This document shows, in pieces, positions 57,135 through 64,000 of a stretch of 64,000 nt of DNA. The translations under genes were made by a program, and so were the position numbers. Every line of letters starts with the position of its first letter. Positions within the stretch are counted from its first letter, which is position 1. Under the pieces are notes generated by a model. That model was not told the origin of the DNA. It did not search any database and saw only the letters and a list, made by a program, of their open reading frames with translations. The DNA comes from Saccharopolyspora aridisoli (GTDB lineage Bacteria > Actinomycetota > Actinomycetes > Mycobacteriales > Pseudonocardiaceae): NCBI RefSeq assembly GCF_004348445.1, contig NZ_SMKV01000011.1:62001-126000 (forward strand), read 5' to 3'.

Positions 57135-58592
57135 TCAGCCGACGGCCCCTTCCATCTGCAGCTCGATCAGTCGGTTCAGTTCCAGTGCGTACTCCATCGG
57201 CAGCTCGCGCGCGATGGGCTCGACGAAGCCGCGGACGATCATCGCCATGGCCTCGTCCTCGGTCAGACCGCGCTGCATCAGGTAGAACAGCTGGTCATCG
57301 CTGACCTTGGACACCGTCGCCTCGTGACCCATGGTCACGTCGTCCACGCGGACGTCGACGTACGGGTAGGTGTCGGAGCGGCTGATGGTGTCGACCAGCA
57401 GCGCGTCGCACTTGACGTTCGACGAGGAGTGGTGGGCGCGCTTGGCGACCTTGACCAGACCCCGGTAGGACGTGCGGCCACCACCGCGGGCGATCGACTT
57501 GGAGACGATCGTCGAGGAGGTGTGCGGCGCCAGGTGCTCCATCTTCGCGCCGGCGTCCTGGTGCTGGCCCTCGCCCGCGAAGGCGACGGACAGGACCTCG
57601 CCCTTGGCGTGCTCGCCCATCAGGAACACCGAGGGGTACTTCATGGTGACCTTGGAGCCGAGGTTGCCGTCGACCCACTCCATGGTCGCGCCCTCTTCGG
57701 CCTTGGCGCGCTTGGTCACCAGGTTGTAGACGTTGTTCGACCAGTTCTGGATCGTCGTGTAGCGGCAGCGGCCGCCCTTCTTGACGACGATCTCCACGAC
57801 GGCCGAGTGCAGCGAGTCGCTGGAGTAGATCGGAGCGGTGCAGCCCTCGACGTAGTGCACGTAGGCACCCTCGTCGACGATGATCAGCGTCCGCTCGAAC
57901 TGGCCCATGTTCTCGGTGTTGATCCGGAAGTAGGCCTGCAGCGGGATGTCGACGTGCACGCCCGGCGGCACGTAGATGAAGGAGCCACCCGACCACACGG
58001 CGGTGTTCAGCGCGGAGAACTTGTTGTCACCGGCCGGGATGACCGAGCCGAAGTACTCCTTGAAGATCTCCGGGTGCTCGCGCAGGGCCGTGTCGGTGTC
58101 CAGGAACAGAACGCCCTGGGCCTCCAGGTCCTCGCGGATCTGGTGGTAGACGACCTCGGACTCGTACTGCGCGGCGACACCCGCGACCAGCCGCTGCTTC
58201 TCCGCTTCCGGGATGCCCAGCTTGTCGTAGGTGTTCTTGATGTCCTCGGGCAGGTCGTCCCAGGTCTGGGCCTGCTGCTCGGTGGACCGCACGAAGTACT
58301 TGATGTTGTCGAAGTCGATGCCCGACAGGTCCGCGCCCCAGTTCGGCATGGGCTTGCGGTCGAACAGCTTCAGGGCCTTCATGCGCGTCTCGAGCATCCA
58401 CTCGGGCTCGCTCTTCTTGTCCGAGATGTCGCGGACGACGTCCTCAGACAGACCTCGCTTGGCGGTTGCGCCCGCGACGTCGTTGTCGGCCCAGCCGTAT
58501 TCGTAGCTGCCCAGCGTCGCCAGGGTTTCTTCCTGGGTGAGCTGACCAGAACCGTCGGTGGTGGGATTGCGCTGCTCCGCAGCGGCAGTCAT
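57135..58592 (-). CDS. sufB: Fe-S assembly protein SufB
   Basis: 485 residues. The scaffold on which clusters form. [63 protein letters not shown] (with the conserved Cys), and [30 protein letters not shown] are diagnostic. No intein is present, unlike the M. tuberculosis gene. GGAGGGGA ribosome-binding site; the ATG overlaps the sufR stop (ATGA), so the operon starts at sufR. Confidence 0.96.
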   Translation of the reverse strand: MTAAAEQRNPTTDGSGQLTQEETLATLGSYEYGWADNDVAGATAKRGLSEDVVRDISDKKSEPEWMLETRMKALKLFDRKPMPNWGADLSGIDFDNIKYFVRSTEQQAQTWDDLPEDIKNTYDKLGIPEAEKQRLVAGVAAQYESEVVYHQIREDLEAQGVLFLDTDTALREHPEIFKEYFGSVIPAGDNKFSALNTAVWSGGSFIYVPPGVHVDIPLQAYFRINTENMGQFERTLIIVDEGAYVHYVEGCTAPIYSSDSLHSAVVEIVVKKGGRCRYTTIQNWSNNVYNLVTKRAKAEEGATMEWVDGNLGSKVTMKYPSVFLMGEHAKGEVLSVAFAGEGQHQDAGAKMEHLAPHTSSTIVSKSIARGGGRTSYRGLVKVAKRAHHSSSNVKCDALLVDTISRSDTYPYVDVRVDDVTMGHEATVSKVSDDQLFYLMQRGLTEDEAMAMIVRGFVEPIARELPMEYALELNRLIELQMEGAVG

Positions 58593-59407
58593 ACGGACTC
58601 CCCTCCAGCAGGAATCGGGGCGGTGTTCTGCCGGTCCTTCGGGACCGAACCGGCAGAGGTCTGTTCGGCGTCCGGGCTCTGACCCGGAGCCGTCAACCGC
58701 GCGGTTGGTACGTGCGTGGTGCAGGCCGCATCACCGTTCGCGATCGTGGCCAGCCGCTGCACGTGGGTGCCGAGGACTTCGGCGAACGCCGCCGTCTCGG
58801 CTTCGCACAGCTGCGGGAAGTCCGCAGCCACGTGCGCCACCGGGCAGTGGTGTTGGCAGAGCTGCTCGCCGCTTCCGACGCTGCGCGCCGAGGCAGCGTA
58901 GCCCTCCCTGGTGAGCGCGTCGGCCAGTACCTCCGCGCGCTCGGCCGGGTTCCGAGCGGCCACGAGAGCGTCGCGGTGATGGGCCACGAGGGCTGCCATC
59001 CTCCGCTCTGCGAACTCGCGCACCGCTTGTTCCCCTTCGTGTTCGGCGATGAACCGCAGTGCCGCCACCGCCAGGTCGTCGTAGGCGTGCCCGAACCTCG
59101 CTCGGCCCGACTCGGTGAGCAGGTAGAGCTTGGCAGGTCGGCCACGACCCCGACGGCCTCGCGGAGAGGACTCCCGGGTGTAGGCCTCACCTTCGGCGAC
59201 CAGCACGTCCAAGTGCCGGCGCACCGCAGTGGGACTGACCCCGAGCTCTTCGGCCACCGCAGCAGCGGTGATCGGCCCCCGTTCCAGCAGCAACCGCGCA
59301 ACCGTGTGACGGGTCCGGCCGTCGCCTTGCGCAGCCGTGCCGAGCTGGCCCGCAGGCCCCGTCTCGGTGGCGGCTGCGGTCGGCTTCGACGTCCCGACCT
59401 TTTTCAC
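58589..59407 (-). CDS. sufR: SufR, Fe-S-sensing transcriptional repressor
   Basis: 272 residues. Winged helix (about 31-80, [37 protein letters not shown]) and a [4Fe-4S] binding C-terminal part with C184, C188, C201 and possibly C229 ([10 protein letters not shown]...FPQLCEAE). With a cluster it represses suf; loss of cluster under oxidative or iron stress derepresses. GTG 59407 is preceded by TAACAT with a 7-nt spacer (leaderless). The frame extending to 59680 is a shadow of mptB. Confidence 0.93.
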   Translation of the reverse strand: MKKVGTSKPTAAATETGPAGQLGTAAQGDGRTRHTVARLLLERGPITAAAVAEELGVSPTAVRRHLDVLVAEGEAYTRESSPRGRRGRGRPAKLYLLTESGRARFGHAYDDLAVAALRFIAEHEGEQAVREFAERRMAALVAHHRDALVAARNPAERAEVLADALTREGYAASARSVGSGEQLCQHHCPVAHVAADFPQLCEAETAAFAEVLGTHVQRLATIANGDAACTTHVPTARLTAPGQSPDAEQTSAGSVPKDRQNTAPIPAGGESV

Positions 59408-59420
59408 AACACGAATGTTA
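59408..59420 (-). promoter_or_regulatory. -10 TAACAT and candidate SufR operator
   Basis: TAACAT (minus strand, 59420-59415) ends 7 nt before the sufR GTG. Overlapping it, 59408-59419 is an inverted repeat AACA-N4-TGTT. A repressor bound here would block the promoter, fitting autoregulation. Confidence 0.5.
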
Positions 59421-59478
59421 CCTATTTCGATCGCAGGCACCAGAGCGCGGGGCGGGTACGTGACCTGACTCACGCGAT

Positions 59479-59484
59479 TAGGCT
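59479..59484 (+). promoter_or_regulatory. -10 box TAGGCT, leaderless mptB
   Basis: TAGGCT ends 8 nt before the mptB GTG; no Shine-Dalgarno sequence. Confidence 0.5.
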
Positions 59485-59492
59485 TCGTCCTC

Positions 59493-61070
59493 GTGGCTGC
59501 AGGCGAAACGACGAACCAGGCGGCGTTGCTCACCGGATCGGACTCCTCCGAACGGACCAGCACGTTGCCGATCGACCATGCCGAACGGAGGCAGCTCGAC
59601 CACATCCGCCGCTTCGGCACCACCGGATCTCTGATCCTCGCCGCCGGAGCGTTCGGCGCAGGCGCCAACCCGGTGATCAACCCGCTCTACGGCGCCCGCC
59701 TGCTCGGCCTGCTCACCCGGATGCCCACGGTGGCGATGGCCATCTGCTGGCTCGGGATGCTGATGATCGTCGCCGCCTGGCTGTGGCTGGGGCGGCTGTG
59801 CCTGCCCGGACGCGAACGCATCCTCACCGTCGGCCAGCTGGCGCGCACCGCCGCGATGTGGGCCTTGCCGCTGGCGCTGTGCCCACCGCTGTTCAGCACC
59901 GACATGTACAGCTACCTCGCGCAGAGCGAGGTGGCCGCGCGCGGGCTGAACCCGTACCTGGTGAGCCCGGTCATCGGGCTGGGCGTGGATCACCCGTTCA
60001 CCAGCAACGTGCCCAACATATGGCGCGACACCCCGTCGCCCTACGGGCCGCTGTTCCTGATGTTCGGGCAGCTCGTCTCGCGGATCATCGGCGACAACGT
60101 GATCTTCGGGGTACTGCTCTGGCGCGTGGTGATGCTGTGCGGCCTGGCGCTGGCGATCTGGGCGATCCCCCGGCTCGCCCGCCGCTGCGGCGTGCACCCG
60201 ACGGCCGCGCTGTGGCTCAGCGTGGCCAACCCGATCGTGCTGTTCCACGTGATCAGCGGCATGCACAACGAGGCGCTGATGGTCGGCATCATGCTGACCG
60301 CCATCGAGCTGGGCCTGCGGTTCCAGACGATTCCGGGGACCGTCGCCGCCGGCGTGCTGCTGACCATCGCAGGTGCGATCAAACCACCGGGCTGGATCGC
60401 GCTCGGCTTCTTCGGCATCTGCCTGGTGCTGCTGCGGGGCGGCCGATGGCGCGACCTGCTCCGCATCGGCGGCCTGCTCGGCGCGGTGTTCCTCACGACC
60501 ATGACCGTGATCACCGTGGGCAGCGGCTGGGGCCTGGGCTGGATCGACACGTTCGACGTGCCCAACCGGGTCAAGACCTTCATGGCCCCGCTGACCGCGT
60601 TCGGCATGACCGGCGGCGGGGTGTCCACGCTGCTCGGACTGGGCAACCAGACCGACGCGATGCTGGCCATCACCAAGATCATCGGCTATCTGGTGGTGGC
60701 CACCGCGTGCCTGTGGATGCTGTGGCTGTCCTTCCGCGGCCGCATCCAGCCGCTGGTGGCCATGGGCGCGACGTTCCTCACGCTGGCGCTGGCGGTGCCG
60801 GTGCTGTGGCCCTGGTACCTGCTGTGGTCGGTGGTGCCGCTGGCGCTGTCGACCAACAGCTCCCGGTTCCGGGTCACCGCGACGGTGATCTGCGCGGCCG
60901 TGTCCCTGGTGGTCCCGCCGACCGGGGCCGGATTCCTGCTGCGCGCCTACCAGGTTCCGCTCGCCGTGAGCGCCGCGCTCATCGCCTTCACGATCATCCT
61001 GCTGCTGGTGAGGAAGCGCATGCCCGCCCTCTGGCCCACCCTCGGCCGTGTTCGGCCCGTCACGCAATAG
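59493..61070 (+). CDS. mptB: Alpha-(1->6)-mannosyltransferase MptB-like
   Basis: 525 residues, about 11-13 membrane helices, GT-C fold using polyprenyl-phosphomannose. The first long extracytoplasmic loop has FSTDMYSYLAQSEVAARGLNPYL with the catalytic-type Asp, and SPYGPLFLMFGQLVSRIIG. M. tuberculosis Rv1459c, next to sufR, is the match by context and topology; it builds the lipomannan/LAM alpha-1,6 mannan core. GTG 59493. Divergent from sufR. Confidence 0.88.
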   Translation: MAAGETTNQAALLTGSDSSERTSTLPIDHAERRQLDHIRRFGTTGSLILAAGAFGAGANPVINPLYGARLLGLLTRMPTVAMAICWLGMLMIVAAWLWLGRLCLPGRERILTVGQLARTAAMWALPLALCPPLFSTDMYSYLAQSEVAARGLNPYLVSPVIGLGVDHPFTSNVPNIWRDTPSPYGPLFLMFGQLVSRIIGDNVIFGVLLWRVVMLCGLALAIWAIPRLARRCGVHPTAALWLSVANPIVLFHVISGMHNEALMVGIMLTAIELGLRFQTIPGTVAAGVLLTIAGAIKPPGWIALGFFGICLVLLRGGRWRDLLRIGGLLGAVFLTTMTVITVGSGWGLGWIDTFDVPNRVKTFMAPLTAFGMTGGGVSTLLGLGNQTDAMLAITKIIGYLVVATACLWMLWLSFRGRIQPLVAMGATFLTLALAVPVLWPWYLLWSVVPLALSTNSSRFRVTATVICAAVSLVVPPTGAGFLLRAYQVPLAVSAALIAFTIILLLVRKRMPALWPTLGRVRPVTQ

Positions 61071-61073
61071 GCT
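61068..61073 (+). promoter_or_regulatory. -10 box TAGGCT, leaderless ABC ATPase gene
   Basis: TAGGCT ends 8 nt before the GTG at 61082. Confidence 0.45.
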
Positions 61074-61081
61074 GTGAATCC

Positions 61082-62014
61082 GTGAGCAACGAGAGTCCGG
61101 CCGTCCTGCTGCGCGGGCTGGAGAAGCGCTTCGGGGACACCACCGCGGTCGCCGGGCTCGACCTGTGCCTGCCGCGCGGCAGCGTGCTCGCGCTGCTGGG
61201 CCCCAACGGCGCGGGCAAGACCACCACGGTGGAGATCTGCGAGGGCTTCCAACGTCCCGATCGCGGCGAGGTCCGCGTGCTGGGCCTCGACCCGCGCACC
61301 CAGGGCGAGCAGCTGCGACCCCGCATCGGCGTGATGCCGCAGGGCGGCGGCGCCTACCCGGGCGTGCGCACCGAGGAGATGCTGCACCTCGTCGCCGCGT
61401 GCACCGCGAATCCGCTCGACCCGGCCTGGCTGCTGGAGGTGCTCGGGCTGGAATCGGTGCGCCGGACCTCCTACAAGCGGCTCTCCGGTGGCCAGCAGCA
61501 GCGCCTGTCGCTGGGCTGCGCGCTCATCGGCAGGCCGGAGCTGGTGTTCCTCGACGAGCCGACCGCCGGGCTGGACCCGCAGGCGCGCCGCATGGTGTGG
61601 GACCTGGTCGCTGCGCTGCGCCGGGACGGCGTGAGCGTGCTGCTGACCACGCACCTGATGGACGAGGCCGAGGCGCTGGCCGACCGGGTGGTGATCGTCG
61701 ATCACGGCCGCGCGGTCGCCGACGGCACGGCCGAAGAGCTCACCGCCCCCGCCGACGGCAAGCAGGAGCTGCGCTTCCGCTCGCAGACCGCGCTGGATCT
61801 GGACCTGCTCCTGGCCGCGCTGCCCGAGGGCTACAACGCCGAGGAGCTGCGGCCCGGCGACTACGTGGTGCGCGGGGAGATCAACCCGCAGGTGGTCTCC
61901 ACGGTGACCGCCTGGTGCGCCCAGCACAGCGTGCTGGCGCAGGAGCTGCGGGTCACCCGCCGCAGCCTGGAGGACGTCTTCCTGGACCTGACCGGACGGG
62001 AGCTTCGATCGTGA
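61082..62014 (+). CDS. ABC exporter ATP-binding protein
   Basis: 310 residues. Walker A GPNGAGKTTT, signature LSGGQQQR, Walker B LVFLDEPTAGLD, H-loop LLTTHLMDEAEALAD: the drug/ABC-2 exporter type. The C-terminal 70 residues form the usual accessory domain ending SLEDVFLDLTGRELRS. Pairs with the permease next door, whose GTG overlaps this stop (GTGA). The M. tuberculosis counterparts (Rv1458c/Rv1457c) lie in the same place beside ctaA. Confidence 0.93.
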   Translation: MSNESPAVLLRGLEKRFGDTTAVAGLDLCLPRGSVLALLGPNGAGKTTTVEICEGFQRPDRGEVRVLGLDPRTQGEQLRPRIGVMPQGGGAYPGVRTEEMLHLVAACTANPLDPAWLLEVLGLESVRRTSYKRLSGGQQQRLSLGCALIGRPELVFLDEPTAGLDPQARRMVWDLVAALRRDGVSVLLTTHLMDEAEALADRVVIVDHGRAVADGTAEELTAPADGKQELRFRSQTALDLDLLLAALPEGYNAEELRPGDYVVRGEINPQVVSTVTAWCAQHSVLAQELRVTRRSLEDVFLDLTGRELRS

Positions 62015-62805
62015 CCGCCGCCGAGCTCGGTGACCGGTTCCCCGCCGGAACCTTCGCCCCCTCCCCCGGCCGCGGCAGGCCGCTGCGGATGCTGGCCGCC
62101 CAGACCCGCATCGAGACGCTGTTGATCGTCCGGCACGGCGAGCAGGCCCTGCTGACGCTGCTCATCCCGATCGCCCTGCTTATCGGCATGAGCACGATCC
62201 ACATCGGCGACCTGCCCGAACCCCGGGTCAACTCGGTGATGCCGAGGATCCTGGCGCTGGCGGTGATGTCCACGGCGTTCACCGGCCAGGCCATCGCGCT
62301 GGGCTTCGACCGCCGCTACGGCGTGCTCAAGCGGCTCTCGGCGACGGCGTTGCCGCGCTGGACCCTCATCTCCGGCCGGGTGCTGGCCACCCTGCTGGTC
62401 GTGGCGCTGCAGGCCGTGGTGCTGAGCGCGACCGCGCTGTTCCTGGGCTGGTCACCGGCACTGACCGGGTTGCTGCCCGGCATCGGGCTGCTGGTGCTGG
62501 GCACGCTCGCGTTCGGCGCGGCTGGTGTGCTGGTCGGCGGCGCGCTGCGCCCGGAGATCGTGCTCGCGCTGGCCAACGCGATCTGGTTCGTGCTGCTGCT
62601 GGCAGGGGGCCTGGCACTGCCCGCCGACGACCTGCCCGGTCCGCTCGCCGTCATCGCCGGGCTCCTGCCCTCGGGCGCGCTCGCCGAGGCGCTCGACGCC
62701 GTCCTGGTCGACAGCGCCCTGCCGGGCGCGCAGCCGATCCTGGTCCTGCTCGCCTGGGGCCTCGCCTGCGGAGCGACGGCGCTCCGCACGACCCGGCTGA
62801 CCTGA
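62011..62805 (+). CDS. ABC-2 type exporter permease
   Basis: 264 residues, six membrane helices. No extracytoplasmic domain. Typical ABC-2 segments: LLIVRHGEQALLTLLIPIALLIGMSTI, FTGQAIALGFDRRYGVLKRLSATALPRWTLISGRVLATLLVVALQAVVL, and FGAAGVLVGGALRPEIVLALANAIWFVLLLAGGLALP. Substrate unknown; gene order next to ctaA suggests a role in haem or respiratory assembly, not proven. Confidence 0.9.
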   Translation: MTAAELGDRFPAGTFAPSPGRGRPLRMLAAQTRIETLLIVRHGEQALLTLLIPIALLIGMSTIHIGDLPEPRVNSVMPRILALAVMSTAFTGQAIALGFDRRYGVLKRLSATALPRWTLISGRVLATLLVVALQAVVLSATALFLGWSPALTGLLPGIGLLVLGTLAFGAAGVLVGGALRPEIVLALANAIWFVLLLAGGLALPADDLPGPLAVIAGLLPSGALAEALDAVLVDSALPGAQPILVLLAWGLACGATALRTTRLT

Positions 62806-62942
62806 GGAATTCCGGGCGAGCACCGGTGGCTGGTCCTCCGCTGGCGAGTAGCGCCGCAGCGCCGCGCATCCGACGCTCCCAGAGCCAGCAGGTGTGAAGT
62901 AGCGCTCTGGCATCGATGAGCAGAAAACCCCGCTGTTCCTTC

Positions 62943-62948
62943 TAGAGT
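62943..62948 (+). promoter_or_regulatory. -10 box TAGAGT, leaderless SCO6745-family gene
   Basis: TAGAGT ends 7 nt before ATG 62956, which decides the start over GTG 62947. Confidence 0.5.
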
Positions 62949-62955
62949 GGCGGGC

Positions 62956-63801
62956 ATGACGAAGATCGCTCGGCATGCCAAGGCATCCCTCGAACTGATC
63001 CACGCGATGATCTACTTCGCCCCGGAGGCCGAAGACCGCTTCACCAAGCTCGGTCTCAAGCCCGGCCGGATGAGCTACTACGCGGGACGTTCCGCCGCGA
63101 TGGGTCCGGTCAGCGCCGGTGTGGTGGCCGCGACCTTCTACAACTTCAACCCGGTCTCGGTCGCCAAGTCGATCCCGGCCGCCTGGGACATCGTCCCTCC
63201 CGCCGAGGTCCTCGACGCCCGCCTGGACGCCGTGGACGCGGCGTACCACCGGCTGCTCGGTGACGAGGTGCTGGCGTCCGAGGACGTCGTGGAGTGCGCG
63301 GAACTGGCGCGGATCGCCTCCGATGGGTGCCTCCCGGACGGCAAACCGCTCTACGCCGCGCACGCCGACCTGGACTGGCCGGAGACCCCGCACCTGAAGC
63401 TGTGGCACGCGATCACGCTGCTGCGCGAGTTCCGCGGCGACGGCCACATCGCCGCCCTGCAGCAAGCAGGCATCTCCGGCGTCCAGTCGCTGGTGCTGCA
63501 CAGCACCATGCGCGGCGGGTTCACCCCGGAAGCCGCACGCACGCTGCGCGAGTGGTCGGAGCAGGAGTGGGCCGAGGCGTGCGAGCAGCTGCGGGAGCGC
63601 GGCCTGATCGACGCCGACGGCGAGCTCACCGAGGAGGGCAAGCAGTTCCGCGAGTCCATCGAGCTCCGCACCGACGAGATGGCCCTGGCCCCGTGGCAGC
63701 ACCTCGGCGAGGAGCGCACCGCGACCCTGGTCGAGAAGGGCGGCAAGCTCAGCAAGGCACTCGCCGAAGCAGGAGCCCTGCCTGCCGGGCTGTTCAAGTG
63801 A
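62956..63801 (+). CDS. SCO6745 family protein (SalK-like)
   Basis: 281 residues of an actinobacterial family with no established function. Diagnostic runs: IYFAPEAEDRFTKLGLKPGRMSYYAGRSAAMGPVSAGVVAATFYNFNP, PHLKLWHAITLLREFRGDGHIAALQQAGISGVQSLVLH, and a C-terminal winged-helix-like segment WAEACEQLRERGLIDADGELTEEGKQFRESIELRTDEMALAPWQHLGE. The last part looks like a MarR-type fold. Soluble. It is not part of the M. tuberculosis order here, so probably an insertion. Confidence 0.88.
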   Translation: MTKIARHAKASLELIHAMIYFAPEAEDRFTKLGLKPGRMSYYAGRSAAMGPVSAGVVAATFYNFNPVSVAKSIPAAWDIVPPAEVLDARLDAVDAAYHRLLGDEVLASEDVVECAELARIASDGCLPDGKPLYAAHADLDWPETPHLKLWHAITLLREFRGDGHIAALQQAGISGVQSLVLHSTMRGGFTPEAARTLREWSEQEWAEACEQLRERGLIDADGELTEEGKQFRESIELRTDEMALAPWQHLGEERTATLVEKGGKLSKALAEAGALPAGLFK

Positions 63802-63851
63802 TCGAGCTTTCACAGGCGTGACCTGCGGGCGGGTTGGTCCTAGGCGCGGAA

Positions 63852-63857
63852 TACCAT
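63852..63857 (+). promoter_or_regulatory. -10 box TACCAT, leaderless ctaA
   Basis: TACCAT ends 6 nt before the GTG at 63864. Confidence 0.5.
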
Positions 63858-63863
63858 TCGGTC

Positions 63864-64000
63864 GTGGCGCTACCTACTTGGATCTCCCGCCCGTCACCGC
63901 GCACCGTGCGGATCCTCGCGATCGCCGTGCTGGTGACGCAGGCCTTGATCTCGGTGACGGGTGCGACCGTCCGCGTGACGGGCTCCGGACTGGGATGTCC
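63864..64000 (+). CDS. ctaA: Heme A synthase CtaA/COX15 (5' part, cut by window end)
   Basis: Only the first 45 residues are in the window: VALPTWISRPSPRTVRILAIAVLVTQALISVTGATVRVTGSGLGCP. The first helix followed by the GxxVRxTGSGLGCPxWP motif is characteristic of COX15/CtaA, which oxidises the C8 methyl of heme O to heme A for cytochrome aa3 oxidase. The GTG start sits 6 nt after TACCAT. Matches Rv1456c in the syntenic block. Confidence 0.9.
   Translation, partial: MALPTWISRPSPRTVRILAIAVLVTQALISVTGATVRVTGSGLGC

Noticed and set aside
62806..62942. A further copy of the 3'-end element after the ABC-2 permease
   Set aside because: A few short words match (GCTGGCGAGTAGCG) but the cores and spacing are absent. 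Not convincing.

Overview
This is a high-GC actinobacterial chromosome segment. It most resembles Pseudonocardiales, and a Saccharopolyspora-like genome is my best guess. It has a complete Pup-proteasome locus, mycothiol synthesis (mshC), SufR-SUF, MptB, an acVLRF1 protein and many leaderless genes. No IS element, prophage, CRISPR array, rRNA or tRNA was recognised.

Layout. (1) 1-11.8 kb: Pup-proteasome region, mostly on the minus strand: dop, pup, prcB, prcA, a perfect terminator, pafA, a plus-strand SDR pseudogene, then pafB-pafC, a small membrane protein and tatA. A NUDIX gene and an aldo/keto reductase lie between dop and the proteasomal ATPase arc/mpa. (2) 12.3-17.1 kb: two tandem proline-rich membrane-anchored paralogs, trmI, an M50 site-2 protease, a RecB-family nuclease and a frameshifted VOC gene. 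(3) 18.2-28 kb: hisE-hisG, a HAD phosphatase coupled to a homoserine dehydrogenase-like gene, a large PAP2/kinase/flippase-like membrane protein, PAC2, a styrene-monooxygenase-like flavoprotein, mshC, and a 1.1-kb non-coding stretch carrying a decayed glycine-betaine-type ABC ATPase. (4) 28.4-43.6 kb: VWA and MoxR pair, serine hydrolase, DUF3090/SCO1664 pair, LD-carboxypeptidase, uridine-kinase-like protein, a four-gene peptide ABC transporter, an Imm1-like protein and a TetR regulator. (5) 43.7-52.7 kb: enoyl-CoA hydratase, small HTH protein, ABC-F ATPase, acVLRF1, dGTPase, lycopene cyclase, and an EAL-CBS-GGDEF protein. (6) 52.8-64 kb: sufR-B-D-C-S-U-T, divergent mptB, an ABC exporter, a SCO6745-family gene and the 5' end of ctaA. 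Much of this order recalls the Mycobacterium tuberculosis blocks Rv2092-Rv2136 and Rv1456-Rv1474.

How it fits together. Dop deamidates Pup, PafA ligates it to substrates, ARC unfolds pupylated proteins into the PrcA/PrcB core, and PafBC is the linked DNA-damage regulator. SufR controls the Fe-S assembly operon. LD-carboxypeptidase beside an oligopeptide importer suggests peptide or murein-peptide recovery.

The most notable non-gene signal is a dispersed element found directly after the stop codon of at least six minus-strand genes. Three long copies share two CACCG cores 110-112 bp apart. A second genome-wide pattern is a TANNNT box 6-8 nt before the start codon of 16 genes, which implies leaderless mRNAs.
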